NCBI RefSeq assembly: GCF_001440395.1
Contig: NZ_LLXZ01000101.1
Location: 1-55,090, forward strand
From: Bradyrhizobium jicamae
GTDB lineage: Bacteria; Pseudomonadota; Alphaproteobacteria; Rhizobiales; Xanthobacteraceae
DNA: 55,090 bases
Direction: 5' to 3'
Within the stretch, counting starts at the first letter, position 1. The number at the start of each line of letters is the position of its first letter. Shown here piece by piece: positions 17,518-26,074 of this stretch. A model generated the notes under the pieces. The model saw only the letters and a program-made list of their open reading frames with translations, made no database searches and was not told the origin of the DNA. Made by a program: the position numbers and the translations under genes.

Positions 17518-18120
17518 TTGGAATTTGAGAGCGCCCAACCGTCTGTCGTCAAATCGATCAAACAGCGCGACCTGCTCAATACCTGGCTGCGGCTGTACGC
17601 TCGCGATCAGTCGATACCGCGCATGACCGAATACCAGCCGGCGCGCATCGAGGACGAACTTCCGGACCTGGTATTCTATACTGTCGATGCCCAGGTAGAG
17701 CCGCCGCGCCTGACGATCCAGAGCGACGGCACGCGGATGTCGACGGCCTATGGAAATACCGGCAAGGGGCGCAATCTCGACGAGTATCTCGGCGCAAGGC
17801 TCGCTCCGATCGTGATGCCGGTTTATTATCAATGCATCGCCCGCCGCCTCCCCGCCTACACCATCGCTGAAATGAACGATATCTATGGGCGTGTCGTCGC
17901 CTATGAGCGGCTGCTGCTGCCATTCGCCGACAAGGATAGCGTCACCCATATCATCGCTTCACTGAAGACCATCAGCGAGGACGGCGGCTTCGAGATCAAG
18001 AACCTCATTCGCGGAAATGACAAGCTGCCGGTGCCGACGCTGCGCACCATCATCGACCGCGATCTGTTCCACCGCGCGCCCGGCCGCATTCCGTCCGGCG
18101 ACGTGCTCGAATTCGATTAG
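17518..18120 (+). CDS. PAS_5 domain protein
   Basis: 200 residues. The pattern (RDLLNTWLRLYARDQSIPRMTEYQPARIEDELPDLVFYTV..., GRNLDEYLGARLAPIVMPVYYQCIARRLPAYTI...YERLLLPFAD) matches the PAS_5 family (PF07310 type). These are single-domain PAS proteins abundant in Rhizobiales that lack an output domain and have no assigned role. A TTG start is used, preceded by AAGGAA about 9 nt upstream. The 3' end overlaps the convergent ArsC-like gene by 4 nt. Confidence 0.8.
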   Translation: MEFESAQPSVVKSIKQRDLLNTWLRLYARDQSIPRMTEYQPARIEDELPDLVFYTVDAQVEPPRLTIQSDGTRMSTAYGNTGKGRNLDEYLGARLAPIVMPVYYQCIARRLPAYTIAEMNDIYGRVVAYERLLLPFADKDSVTHIIASLKTISEDGGFEIKNLIRGNDKLPVPTLRTIIDRDLFHRAPGRIPSGDVLEFD

Positions 18121-18488
18121 GCCTTCCGTCCGCGCGACTTCGCCGCCACTTCCTTGGCGTAGATGTCCGGCTTGAATCCGACCAGCAATTTGCCGCCGAG
18201 ATCGAGCACCGGGCGCTTGATCATCGAAGGCTGCGCCAGCATCAGCGCCAGCGCCTTGCGCTCGTTCAGGCCTTCCTTGTCGCTGTCGGGCAATTTCTTG
18301 AACGTCGTCCCGGCGCGGTTGAGCAGCGTTTCCCAGCCGAGTTCGTCAGACCATTGCTTGAGCTTGTCCTTGGCGATGCCGGCAAGCTTGTAATCGTGAA
18401 AGTCGTAAGCCACGCCCTGGTCGTCGAGCCAGGCGCGCGCCTTCTTCATGGTGTCGCAGTTCTTGATGCCGTAGATGGTGATGGGCAT
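18117..18488 (-). CDS. ArsC/Spx family (arsenate reductase-like) protein
   Basis: 123 residues with thioredoxin-like fold: MPITIYGIKNCDTMKKARAWLDDQGVAYDFHDYK at the N terminus and RPVLDLGGKLLVGFKPDIY at the C terminus. It has a single Cys (C11) in the NCDTMKK motif, as in the YffB-like branch, and lacks the CX2C pair. True arsenate reduction is unproven for this branch. The start at 18488 is the family Met; the open frame continues upstream only as non-conserved sequence. Confidence 0.88.
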   Translation of the reverse strand: MPITIYGIKNCDTMKKARAWLDDQGVAYDFHDYKLAGIAKDKLKQWSDELGWETLLNRAGTTFKKLPDSDKEGLNERKALALMLAQPSMIKRPVLDLGGKLLVGFKPDIYAKEVAAKSRGRKA

Positions 18489-18593
18489 TTTCGTTGCATT
18501 CCGGAATGGCGTTATGGGTCCTGTCGGACCGATTAGAGGTGAGCAGATCGGCGAATCTATCATAGACTGACGCATCTCTGCCGGGACCCGCCG

Positions 18594-18752
18594 ATGGAAT
18601 TCACCATATTGTTTCTGGCCACGGCCGTCGTGATGCTGGTCGCCTGGCGCGGTCCGCGTCCGCTGGCGTTTGGCCTGTTCGCAGCCGTCCTTATAGCGTG
18701 CGTCGCGACCTATCTGCACCACGCGACCGATACGCTGAAACTGTCGTTCTGA
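18594..18752 (+). CDS. DUF5993 family small membrane protein
   Basis: 52 residues beginning MEFTILFLATAVVMLVAW, with a second hydrophobic helix around LAFGLFAAVLIACVATYL and a short polar end. This two-helix protein is typical of DUF5993, regularly encoded just before a DsbB-type gene, as here (dsbB starts 7 nt after the stop). It probably acts with the DsbB-like quinone-linked thiol oxidase, but no function is established. Confidence 0.75.
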   Translation: MEFTILFLATAVVMLVAWRGPRPLAFGLFAAVLIACVATYLHHATDTLKLSF

Positions 18753-18759
18753 GGGATGC

Positions 18760-19308
18760 ATGACCCAGACGCGCGCCATCACGCTGAATGCCCTCGGCCT
18801 CTACGGGGTCGCGCTGGTGCTGGCGGCCGCCTTTGCGGCGCAGTTCATCCTGAATGAACTGCCCTGCCCGCTCTGCCTGCTGCAGCGAATCCTGTTTGCC
18901 GCGCTCGCCGTCGGTCCGATCCTCAATATCCGTTTCGGCCCGCGCCCCAGCCATTATGCGATGTCGCTGCTGGCGGCGGTTGCAGGCGCCGTTGCGTCGA
19001 CCCGGCAGGTGCTGCTCCACATCCTGCCCGGCGACGCCGGCTATGGCTCGGCATTGCTGGGTTATCATTATTACACCTGGGCGCTGATCGGCTTCATTGC
19101 CGCGATTATCCTGATTGCCGTCGTCATGCTATTCGACCGCCAGTTCAAGGACGACGGCGCCGTGCTGCCGCCCACCGGTGGCGCCTTCGCGCAAATCGCG
19201 GTGTGGCTCGTGATCGCGCTGACGGCCGCGAACGTGGCAACGACGCTGCTGGAATGCGGCTTCGGCGCGTGCGCCGACAACCCCGTCGTTTACGAACTGC
19301 TCAAGTAG
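18760..19308 (+). CDS. dsbB: disulfide bond formation protein B (DsbB family)
   Basis: 182 residues, four membrane helices. The quinone-proximal cysteine pair is in LPCPLCLLQR (C36, C39), and the second periplasmic pair in LLECGFGACADNP (C166, C171). DsbB reoxidises periplasmic thiol oxidases and passes electrons to quinone. No DsbA is adjacent. A GAGGGATGC ribosome site overlaps the stop of DUF5993, suggesting coupled translation. The longer variant with an extra periplasmic loop suggests the DUF5993-associated branch rather than canonical E. coli DsbB. Confidence 0.88.
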   Translation: MTQTRAITLNALGLYGVALVLAAAFAAQFILNELPCPLCLLQRILFAALAVGPILNIRFGPRPSHYAMSLLAAVAGAVASTRQVLLHILPGDAGYGSALLGYHYYTWALIGFIAAIILIAVVMLFDRQFKDDGAVLPPTGGAFAQIAVWLVIALTAANVATTLLECGFGACADNPVVYELLK

Positions 19309-20008
19309 GCCGCTTCGGTATCTCGAGCCCACGCTGCACCGCCGGCCGGGCCAGCCCGCGCTCCAGCCATGCCGGCACCTGCTTCAGCGTATCGAAGGCG
19401 ACGAGATCGCGCGCCCCGTAAAAGCCGATCAGGTTGCGCACCCAGCCGAGCATGGAAATATCGGCAATGGTGTATTCGTCGTCCATGATCCATTGCCGCC
19501 CGGCAAGCCGCGTCTCCACCACATCGAGCAGGCGCTTCGACTCGGCCACATAGCGTTCGAGCGGCCGCTTGTCCGCATATTCCTTGCCGGCGAATTTGTG
19601 GAAGAAACCGACCTGCCCGAACATCGGTCCGATGCCGCCCATCTGGAAGTGCAACCACTGGATGGCCTGGTATCGCCGCGCCGGATCATCAGGCAGCAGC
19701 CTGCCGGTCTTGTCAGCAAGATATTGCAGGATCGCGCCGGACTCGAATAGCGGCAACGGCTTGCCACCGGGGCCATCGGGATCGAGGATCGCCGGGATCT
19801 TGCCGTTCGGATTCAGCGACAAAAATTCCGGCGTCTTCTGGTCATCCTTGCCGAAATCGACCAGATGCACCTCATAGGGCAAGCCGATCTCTTCGAGCAT
19901 GATCGAGACCTTGACGCCATTCGGCGTCGGCAGCGAGTAGAGCTGAAGACGGTCGAGGTGTTTGGCAGGCCAGCGTTTGGTGATTGGGAAAGCGGAAAGA
20001 TCGGGCAT
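19301..20008 (-). CDS. glutathione S-transferase family (YfcG/Ure2p-like)
   Basis: 235 residues. The N-terminal thioredoxin-like domain contains YSLPTPNGVKVSIMLEEIGLPYE and the glutathione-binding LNPNGKIPAILDPDGPGG...LFESGAILQYLADKTG. An all-helical C-terminal domain follows (YTIADISMLGW). The SLPTPNG active-site stretch with Thr/Asn in place of Tyr/Ser/Cys is seen in YfcG/YghU disulfide-bond oxidoreductases. It overlaps the end of dsbB by 8 nt (convergent) and is divergent from the SDR gene. Confidence 0.88.
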   Translation of the reverse strand: MPDLSAFPITKRWPAKHLDRLQLYSLPTPNGVKVSIMLEEIGLPYEVHLVDFGKDDQKTPEFLSLNPNGKIPAILDPDGPGGKPLPLFESGAILQYLADKTGRLLPDDPARRYQAIQWLHFQMGGIGPMFGQVGFFHKFAGKEYADKRPLERYVAESKRLLDVVETRLAGRQWIMDDEYTIADISMLGWVRNLIGFYGARDLVAFDTLKQVPAWLERGLARPAVQRGLEIPKRPT

Positions 20009-20087
20009 CAACTGGTTCTTTTGCTTGGTTTCCGGTGCGGGGTTAATGTACGGCTGATGTCGCATATAACAAGGCCCGCGCCGATCC

Positions 20088-20957
20088 ATGACTGACCATC
20101 CATCACCAAAGCTTGGCCTGACCGACGCGGAGCTCGCGGTTCGTCCGACCGTCTTCGCAAGCGACGCTTTGAAGGATCAGGTCGTGATCGTGACAGGCGG
20201 CGCCGGCGGCATCGGCCGCGCGATCACCTGGCTGTTTGCACGGCTCGGCGCGCACGTCGCTGTGGTCGGGCGCGACGGCGACAAGCTCGATGCGCTCGTG
20301 GCCCAGTTGGGGGGCCACGGCCTCGAGGCGTCGGCACATGTTGCCGACATCCGGGAGCCCGATGCGGTCGGCGCCCTCTTCGACACGATCTGGGCCGCAC
20401 AAGGCCGCATCGACAGCCTCGTCAACAGCGCCGGCGGACAATTTCCGCAGGCTGCGATCGATTTTTCCGTGAAGGGCTGGAATGCCGTCATCAACACCAA
20501 TCTGAACGGCACCTGGTACATGATGCAGGCGGCAGCGCAGCGCTGGCGCGACCACAAGCATCCCGGCAGCATCGTCAACATCGTGGTAGTGACGACGCAT
20601 GGCCTCTACGGCATCGCCCACACCATTGCGGCACGAAGCGGCGTGATCGGGCTGTCGCGCGCTGTCGCGGTCGAATGGGCACCGCTGAACATCCGCGTCA
20701 ACTGCGTGGCGCCCGGCGCGATCGAGACCGAGGGATGGAACGTCTACACGCCGGAAGCCCGCGCCGCCTACCCACGTTCGAATCCGATGATGCGGGTCGG
20801 CTCGCCCTGGGAGGTCGCCGAAGCCACCGCCTTCCTCGCGGGACCTTCGGCCAAATTCGTTACCGGCGAAACGCTGACCGTCGATGGCGGCGGCCAGCTC
20901 TGGGGCGAGACCTGGACCACCGGCAAGCCGGCCTATTTCGGCGGCGACGACAAGTGA
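20088..20957 (+). CDS. short-chain dehydrogenase/reductase (PECR-like)
   Basis: 289 residues, Rossmann fold. The nucleotide site TGGAGGIGRA, the NSAG motif (LVNSAGGQFPQ) and the NTNLNGTW helix are normal. The usual catalytic YxxxK is replaced: the aligned region is GIAHTIAARSGVIGLSRAVAVEW, with His and Arg in those places. The same loss occurs in peroxisomal trans-2-enoyl-CoA reductase-like SDRs (AARAGV), so the protein may reduce enoyl-CoA by a different geometry. The ATG at 20088 is followed by the HAD gene 21 nt downstream. Confidence 0.87.
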   Translation: MTDHPSPKLGLTDAELAVRPTVFASDALKDQVVIVTGGAGGIGRAITWLFARLGAHVAVVGRDGDKLDALVAQLGGHGLEASAHVADIREPDAVGALFDTIWAAQGRIDSLVNSAGGQFPQAAIDFSVKGWNAVINTNLNGTWYMMQAAAQRWRDHKHPGSIVNIVVVTTHGLYGIAHTIAARSGVIGLSRAVAVEWAPLNIRVNCVAPGAIETEGWNVYTPEARAAYPRSNPMMRVGSPWEVAEATAFLAGPSAKFVTGETLTVDGGGQLWGETWTTGKPAYFGGDDK

Positions 20958-20978
20958 CGCGCCGAAAGCCGATCGCCC

Positions 20979-21614
20979 ATGACACGCTATCGCCTCGCCA
21001 TCTTCGACTTTGACGGCACGCTTGCCGACTCGCTTCCCTGGTTTCGCGCATCGTTTCACGATGTAATCGCACGTTTCGATCTCAAGCCGGTCACACCAGA
21101 GGAACTGGAAGGACTGCGCGGAATGTCCGCGCGCGAAATCATGGCGCACCTTGGCGTGTCCACGTGGCAGCTTCCGGCCATCGTCAACGACATGCGAAAA
21201 CGCAAGCTCGCCGCGGCGAGCGAGACATCGCTGTTTGCCGGCATTCCGGAGATGCTGACCGAGCTTCAGCGTCTTGGTATCAAGACTGCGATCGTCAGTT
21301 CCGACAGCGAGGCGTCAGTCCGGCAAGTGCTCGGACCCGTTTCCGCCCTGATCACGCGCTTCGATTGTGGCGCCGCAATCTTCGGCAAACACTGGAAATT
21401 TCGGCGTGTCGCACGCAAGCTCGGGGGCAAGCCGTCGGAGACGATCTGCATCGGCGACGAGATCCGTGACATCGAAGCCGCGAAGGCCGCCGGGATGGAT
21501 TCCGGTGCGGTGGCCTGGGGGTATGCGCTACCGAGCGCGTTGCAGGCGGTTGGGCCGACCTATCTGTTCAATTCGATCGAGGAGATGATGCAGCGGCTCA
21601 CTTCAAGGAAATAA
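20979..21614 (+). CDS. HAD-superfamily hydrolase (phosphoglycolate phosphatase-like)
   Basis: 211 residues. Motif I is FDFDGTLADS, motif II is IVSSDS, the motif III Lys is near FGKHWKFRRVARKLG, and motif IV is CIGDEIRDIEAAKAAG. It has the alpha-helical cap of PGP/beta-phosphoglucomutase-like enzymes. It probably dephosphorylates a small phosphometabolite. It follows the SDR gene by 21 nt, likely co-transcribed. Confidence 0.88.
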   Translation: MTRYRLAIFDFDGTLADSLPWFRASFHDVIARFDLKPVTPEELEGLRGMSAREIMAHLGVSTWQLPAIVNDMRKRKLAAASETSLFAGIPEMLTELQRLGIKTAIVSSDSEASVRQVLGPVSALITRFDCGAAIFGKHWKFRRVARKLGGKPSETICIGDEIRDIEAAKAAGMDSGAVAWGYALPSALQAVGPTYLFNSIEEMMQRLTSRK

Positions 21615-21649
21615 CACTTCGCGAATGTCCGCTTGATAACTCCGCCTGT

Positions 21650-21687
21650 TATCTGTCACACCCACAAATATCTGTCACACCCACAAA
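21650..21687. repeat. 19-bp tandem duplication at the end of the 2'-5' RNA ligase-like gene
   Basis: TATCTGTCACACCCACAAA occurs twice head to tail (21650-21668, 21669-21687). The second copy contains the stop codon of the minus-strand gene at 21675. The first copy therefore repeats the old C-terminal codons outside the frame. Confidence 0.9.
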
Positions 21688-22220
21688 GGCCATCGTACGA
21701 GGTGTTCGTGCCCGTTCAAGCTGCGGATGAGTACGAACTCGCTAATCGTCCAGCCAATCGGTTCGACTGGATATTCATCTGCGCTACGCGTGTCATACAG
21801 CAGCGTGACATGTGGCGTAAAATTCGTATTGGCCAGCCGCCTCAACCCTCTTCGCGTCATCGCGGCGCCGACCGTTTGACGAAACGAGTGCAAATGGCGC
21901 AATCCATTCTCTCCGATCAGGACGAACGGACGATTGCCCGGTCGCCCCCGAAAGCTTGCCGTGCGATCGAAAGAGACCTCGAACGGCCGGGTTCGCACAT
22001 CCATGGCAGCCTCCCAAGCGGCGCAAAGCTGGCCTTCAGGCAACCCGCTGAGAGCGAACAGCGAAATGTGCAGCCGCCCGGGCACAATGAGCTTGCCGTC
22101 GAACTGATGCGCGCGCTTGAGCACGCAAGCCAATTGGTGAATCCGCTCTGCCGTCCCTGCGTCGGGAACGGCCGCGAGGAATAAGCGGGCACTACTACGG
22201 CTTGTAAACTTGTCCACCAT
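21675..22220 (-). CDS. thpR: RNA 2',3'-cyclic phosphodiesterase / 2'-5' RNA ligase family
   Basis: 181 residues of the 2H phosphoesterase superfamily. Both H-x-S/T-x motifs are present, HISLFALSG and HVTLLYD, about 85 residues apart as expected. ThpR opens 2',3'-cyclic phosphates on RNA and can join tRNA halves in the reverse direction. The start ATG at 22220 is clear. It is a single gene; its 3' end carries a 19-bp tandem duplication. It lies about 5.7 kb from the rsr/Y-RNA locus, so a link to RNA repair is only suggestive. Confidence 0.88.
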   Translation of the reverse strand: MVDKFTSRSSARLFLAAVPDAGTAERIHQLACVLKRAHQFDGKLIVPGRLHISLFALSGLPEGQLCAAWEAAMDVRTRPFEVSFDRTASFRGRPGNRPFVLIGENGLRHLHSFRQTVGAAMTRRGLRRLANTNFTPHVTLLYDTRSADEYPVEPIGWTISEFVLIRSLNGHEHLVRWPLWV

Positions 22221-22266
22221 CGACTAGAACAGATCATGAACACAACCGGCGCGCAACCGAAATTTT

Positions 22267-22282
22267 TGTATTGTAAAATACA
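22267..22282. promoter_or_regulatory. palindrome upstream of the toxin-antitoxin operon
   Basis: TGTATT-GTAA-AATACA is a 6-4-6 inverted repeat in a locally AT-rich patch 38 nt before the antitoxin start. TacA-like ribbon-helix-helix antitoxins bind such repeats to autorepress. Assignment is by position. Confidence 0.55.
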
Positions 22283-22320
22283 CTACATCCAGATACGAAA
22301 GCTTTGTTGGAGATTCCAAA

Positions 22321-22623
22321 ATGCCACGCGTCATAAAGCGAAAAGAGCACCCGCTATCGATGCGGCTGCCCGAAACTGACATAGCCATCATCGATCGTGC
22401 GGCAACCTTGCGCGGCCGTTCGCGTACCGATTTCGTACGTGATGCAGCGGTGCGAGCGGCGGAAGATGTTCTGATGGAAACGGCGCCCATCCGGATGAGC
22501 CCGGCCGGCTTCAAGGCCTTTGTCGAGGTTCTTTCGAAACCCGCGCGCCCGGTGCCCGAAATGGTCGAACTATTTCAACGGGCCGCTCCGTGGGAATCCA
22601 GGAACGCAAAAGCCGAGAAGTGA
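22321..22623 (+). CDS. tacA: DUF1778 (TacA-type) antitoxin
   Basis: 100 residues. The N-terminal ribbon-helix-helix (PLSMRLPETDIAIIDRAATLRGRSRTDFVRDAAVRAAEDVL) is typical of DUF1778. A C-terminal tail (MSPAGFKAFVEVL...) would wrap the toxin. It neutralises the neighbouring acetyltransferase toxin and represses the operon. TTGGAGA lies 8 nt before the ATG. The stop is 3 nt from the toxin start. Confidence 0.88.
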   Translation: MPRVIKRKEHPLSMRLPETDIAIIDRAATLRGRSRTDFVRDAAVRAAEDVLMETAPIRMSPAGFKAFVEVLSKPARPVPEMVELFQRAAPWESRNAKAEK

Positions 22624-22626
22624 CGG

Positions 22627-23133
22627 GTGGCCATTTCCGAGCCGGAACCATTGACGGCTGTTCACGACGTTTCCGAGTTTTCCTGCGGGAAGCCGTCGCT
22701 GGACCGATGGCTGAAAACGCGGGCGCTGTCCAATCAAGAGAAGGGCTTTACGGCCGTCATGGTCGTTCATGAGGCCAACCGTATCCTTGGATATTACGGC
22801 CTCGCGCCTACGGCGATTCTTCCCGCAACGTTGCCGCGATCGATTCGTACAGGCCAGCCGCCAGATCCAGTTCCTTGCCTGTTGTTGGGGCAGCTTGCCG
22901 CAGATCAGAACCATAGCGGAATGGGAATTGGCACAGGACTGCTTAAGCACGCGCTGCAACGCTGTGTAACTGCGGCCAGCCTGATTGGCGGCCGCGCACT
23001 CATCGTCAATGCCGTCGATATCGAGGCGGCGGCTTTTTGGAGGCGACGCGGCTTTATTCCTTCGAAAGATGATCCGCTGATCCTCCTCAGGTCTATCACC
23101 GATATTGCTGCATCGATCATGTCGCGCGACTGA
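22627..23133 (+). CDS. tacT: GNAT-family toxin (TacT-type tRNA acetyltransferase)
   Basis: 168 residues, GNAT fold. The TacT-like start is EPLTAVHDVSEFSCGKPSLDRWLKTRAL, with the conserved F.CG...LD.WL. The acetyl-CoA loop region is LLLGQLAADQNHSGMGIGTGLLKHAL, and the C terminus has ..FWRRRGFIP. TacT toxins acetylate the amino group of charged tRNAs and stop translation. A GTG start at 22627 follows the antitoxin stop by 3 nt. The pair lies next to the frameshifted dehydratase. Confidence 0.88.
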   Translation: MAISEPEPLTAVHDVSEFSCGKPSLDRWLKTRALSNQEKGFTAVMVVHEANRILGYYGLAPTAILPATLPRSIRTGQPPDPVPCLLLGQLAADQNHSGMGIGTGLLKHALQRCVTAASLIGGRALIVNAVDIEAAAFWRRRGFIPSKDDPLILLRSITDIAASIMSRD

Positions 23134-23163
23134 ACGCAGATGCCGCAAACGCATAGCCCGTAC

Positions 23164-24886
23164 TTACAACACGCATCCATAATGGGCCGACGAAACCAAG
23201 CGGATATATTTGTCGTGCACCGATCCCGGCCGCACCTGCGCCACCGATGCCGGCGCGCGCCAGCCGGCCATGCGGCGGGCGATCTCTTCCGCCGGCACCT
23301 CGAGACTAAGGGTACGTGCGCCCGGATCGATCACGATGGTGTCGCCATCGCGCACCGCGGCAATCGGGCCGCCGCGCGCGGCTTCTGGCGAGATGTGACC
23401 GATCAGGATGCCATGCGAGACGCCGGAAAAACGGCCATCGGTGATCAGCGCCACGTCCTCGCCGAGCCCCCGCCCCCTGCAACTGGATGGTCAGCATCAC
23501 CATCTCGGGCATGCCGGGCCCGCCGACCGGGCCGACATTGCGCACCACGATGACGTTGCCAGCGACAATCTCGCCGGCACGGATCGCGGCCATCGTATCG
23601 GCTTCGGACTCGAATACGCGCGCGGTGCCGCGAAACTGCCCCTTCTCAAGGGTCTTGCCCGACAGTTTCAGCAGGCAGCTCTCCGGCGCCAGATTGCCCT
23701 TGAGGACGCTGATGTGATTGTTGGCCGGCGCAACCGGTTTCGATACCGGGGACACGATCTCCTGCGGCGGTAGCTGCTCCAGTGTCGGAACATCGGCGAG
23801 ATTTTCGGCAAGCGTCTTTCCGGTCACCGTCATCACATCGCCATGCAGGAAGCCGGCGCGCAGCAATTCCTTCATGACCACAGGCACGCCGCCGATCGCA
23901 TGCAGGCTGCCCATCGCGAATGGACCGTGCGGCTGCAGATTGGCCAATAGCGGGACGCGCTCGCCGACTGCCTGGATGCGCTCGATCGTGATCGGCACCT
24001 GGGCTTCACGCGCCACCGCCAGCAGATGCAAATACATGTTGGTCGAACCGCCCATCGCATAGATGGTCGTAATCGCGTTCTCGAACGCGCGCTCGGTCAT
24101 GATGTCGCGCGGCCGGATGCCGGCCGCCATCAGCCGGTAGAGGGCATCGACCGAAGCGCGCGCCTGGGCGCGGACATCGGCGTGGATGTCGCTGCCGGCG
24201 TCATAGTCGGCGGGATGCGAGGCGCCGCGCGGCAGCATCATGCCGATCGATTCCGCAATCGTGCTCATGGTATTGGCCGTGAACATTGCGCCGCAGGTGC
24301 CGCTGCCAGGCATCACATTGCGCTCGACTTCCAATAGCTCCTCGCCGGAGAGGCGGCCCGATTCATTCGCGGCGCGCGCCTCGGCGTAATCCATGATGGT
24401 CAGATTGTTGCCCTTGCTTGCCCACGCCCCGAACGACACGCGGCCGGGCGTGCTGGTGCCGGGATAGAGCACGAGCCCGAAGGCATTGGTGCGCGCCAGC
24501 GGCATCAGCGCGGCAGCGCCGGTCTTGTCGCAGCCGGAGATCACGATCATGGCGTCGCCATGATGGGCGTAGTGGCCGATCTCGAAGCAGTCGGCGACGA
24601 CGTCACGCGATGCGAGGCTGTAGCCTGCGGTCGGCGTGCCCTGCGTCAACGCGTCAGACACCGCCGGCGCGCCGACGACCAGCCCCTGCCCGCCGCGCTC
24701 GGCGAGAATCTCCACCAGGAAATCGGCGATGGTGCGAACGCGGTTGTTGCAGCGATGGGCATTGGTCCAGGCGCTGGCGATGGTCACCACCGCGCTGGTC
24801 TCCGCGGCGCGATCCGGATCGAAACCGGCGGCGCGCAGTTCGACCCGCGATCGCTTCCAGTAGGTGCTGCTGTCCTGTGTCGTCAT
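23164..24886 (-). pseudogene. IlvD/EDD family dehydratase with a +1 frameshift near the C terminus
   Basis: Two frames together give about 573 residues, normal for dihydroxy-acid or sugar-acid dehydratases. Codons from 24886 carry TNAHRCNN, ISGCDKTGAAALM and MPGSGTCGAMFTANTMSTIAESIG, the Fe-S cysteine motifs. After MLTIQLQG the original frame becomes Arg-rich nonsense, while the correct ending ([31 protein letters not shown]...) continues in another frame down to 23164. The shift lies in a G-run region, 23467-23477, best explained by one extra G. The GCDKTG wording suggests a sugar-acid dehydratase (arabonate/xylonate type) rather than IlvD proper. It may be a pseudogene or a sequencing error. 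It is downstream of the Lin0512 gene on the same strand. Confidence 0.8.
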
Positions 24887-24949
24887 GAGATGCTCCAGGT
24901 CTTCTGATTGGATCGCCGATGCCAGCGTCCGGCCTGTTTAGGAGTGAGG

Positions 24950-25300
24950 TCAAGCCGTCTTTCCGTCGTCGAAACTGACGATCACGGCGGCGTTGGCTAT
25001 CAGGATGGGGTCGTTACCGCTCTCGGACGGAATTTCCAGCCCACCAGCGACCGCTGTCACTTTCACGGTGCCGTACGGCAACTCTTTTGCCACGGCCGCG
25101 GTATCAACCCCCTCCGGATTCGGCACGGCGATCATGACGTCGACGAACATGTCGTTGGCGGTCTTGCCCAGCATCCGGAAGAAGCCGAGGCTGGAATGGC
25201 GGATCGCGTCCGAGACGGCGCGTTTGGCGGCTTTGGTGGCGTCGCGTCCATGAACGTCGACGCCCATGCCCATCTCGGTAATACAGCGCACACGTGCCAT
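24950..25300 (-). CDS. Lin0512 family protein
   Basis: 116 residues beginning MARVRCITEMGMGVDVHGRDATKAAKRAVSDAIRHSSLGFF, the core Lin0512 pattern, followed by M.V.V.IAVPNPE.VD...VA..LPYG. These small proteins have no known reaction. The ATG at 25300 is family-typical with GGAAAAG upstream; an upstream in-frame start is less likely. It sits 63 nt ahead of the dehydratase gene, suggesting one operon. Confidence 0.85.
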   Translation of the reverse strand: MARVRCITEMGMGVDVHGRDATKAAKRAVSDAIRHSSLGFFRMLGKTANDMFVDVMIAVPNPEGVDTAAVAKELPYGTVKVTAVAGGLEIPSESGNDPILIANAAVIVSFDDGKTA

Positions 25301-25411
25301 GGCTTTTCCTATTTGTTTCCGTTCGGGTGACACACCTATCAGGCGTTCACGATTCACGCGAGCAACAGACGAGGTAAGATTAGTCCGAATACAACCCGGA
25401 CCGATAGGTGC

Positions 25412-26038
25412 GTGCGGGAACCGATATCGCCCAAAACCGTTCTCGGTCTGGGTGCAATCCGAGGACCAATCTTGCAGGGCGAATCCGAGATTCTATTCTG
25501 GCGCCGAACGGACGTCACCGGCCTGGAGCGGCTGATGCTCCATATTTCCGCGGATGCCGTGTTGGCGGAATCGACCGTGATCTGCGCGGAGGACGGCGGC
25601 TTTCGCCTCGACCATCGCTGGAGACTGACGCCTGACTGGCGGGCTCAATCGTTGGACGTGGAGCGATGGGGCCCGGTCGGGCACGCTCACCTCACCCTTG
25701 AGCGGACGGATAGCGGGTGGCGCGTTAATGGCCAACGACGTCCCGATCTCGACGGTGCGGAGGAGCCCGACCTGTCGGTCACCCCGTTCTGCAACACTTT
25801 CCCGATCCGCCGAACACCTGCCGCTGCCGGACAGAGTCGCACACTCGATACCTGCTTCGTGGATGGAGCAGCCATGACGATCCAGCGCTCCCGTCAACGC
25901 TACGACCGTCTCGGCCCGGATCGGGTACGTTACGTGGATCTCGGGGTCTCGGCAGGTTTTGAGGCGGAGCTCGAAGTGGATAACCGCGGACTGGTGCTTC
26001 GCTATCAGCATCTTTTCGAACGGGTGGCACCTGTCTGA
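25412..26038 (+). CDS. putative glycolipid-binding family protein (PF06475 type)
   Basis: 208 residues. The family signatures are FWRRTD..GLERLML near the N terminus, HRWRLTPDWR, and DLSVTPFCNTFPIRRT in the centre, with RYVDLG and Y....LFERV at the end. Members are beta-rich and related to the lipid-binding lipoprotein fold; no enzyme activity is proven. The GTG at 25412 is the furthest upstream reasonable start. No Met lies within the first 36 codons, and a TTG nearer the domain is possible. Confidence 0.8.
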   Translation: MREPISPKTVLGLGAIRGPILQGESEILFWRRTDVTGLERLMLHISADAVLAESTVICAEDGGFRLDHRWRLTPDWRAQSLDVERWGPVGHAHLTLERTDSGWRVNGQRRPDLDGAEEPDLSVTPFCNTFPIRRTPAAAGQSRTLDTCFVDGAAMTIQRSRQRYDRLGPDRVRYVDLGVSAGFEAELEVDNRGLVLRYQHLFERVAPV

Positions 26039-26074
26039 CGAAGGCGTTGCGGCGCCGGCCCCGGATCATCGATA

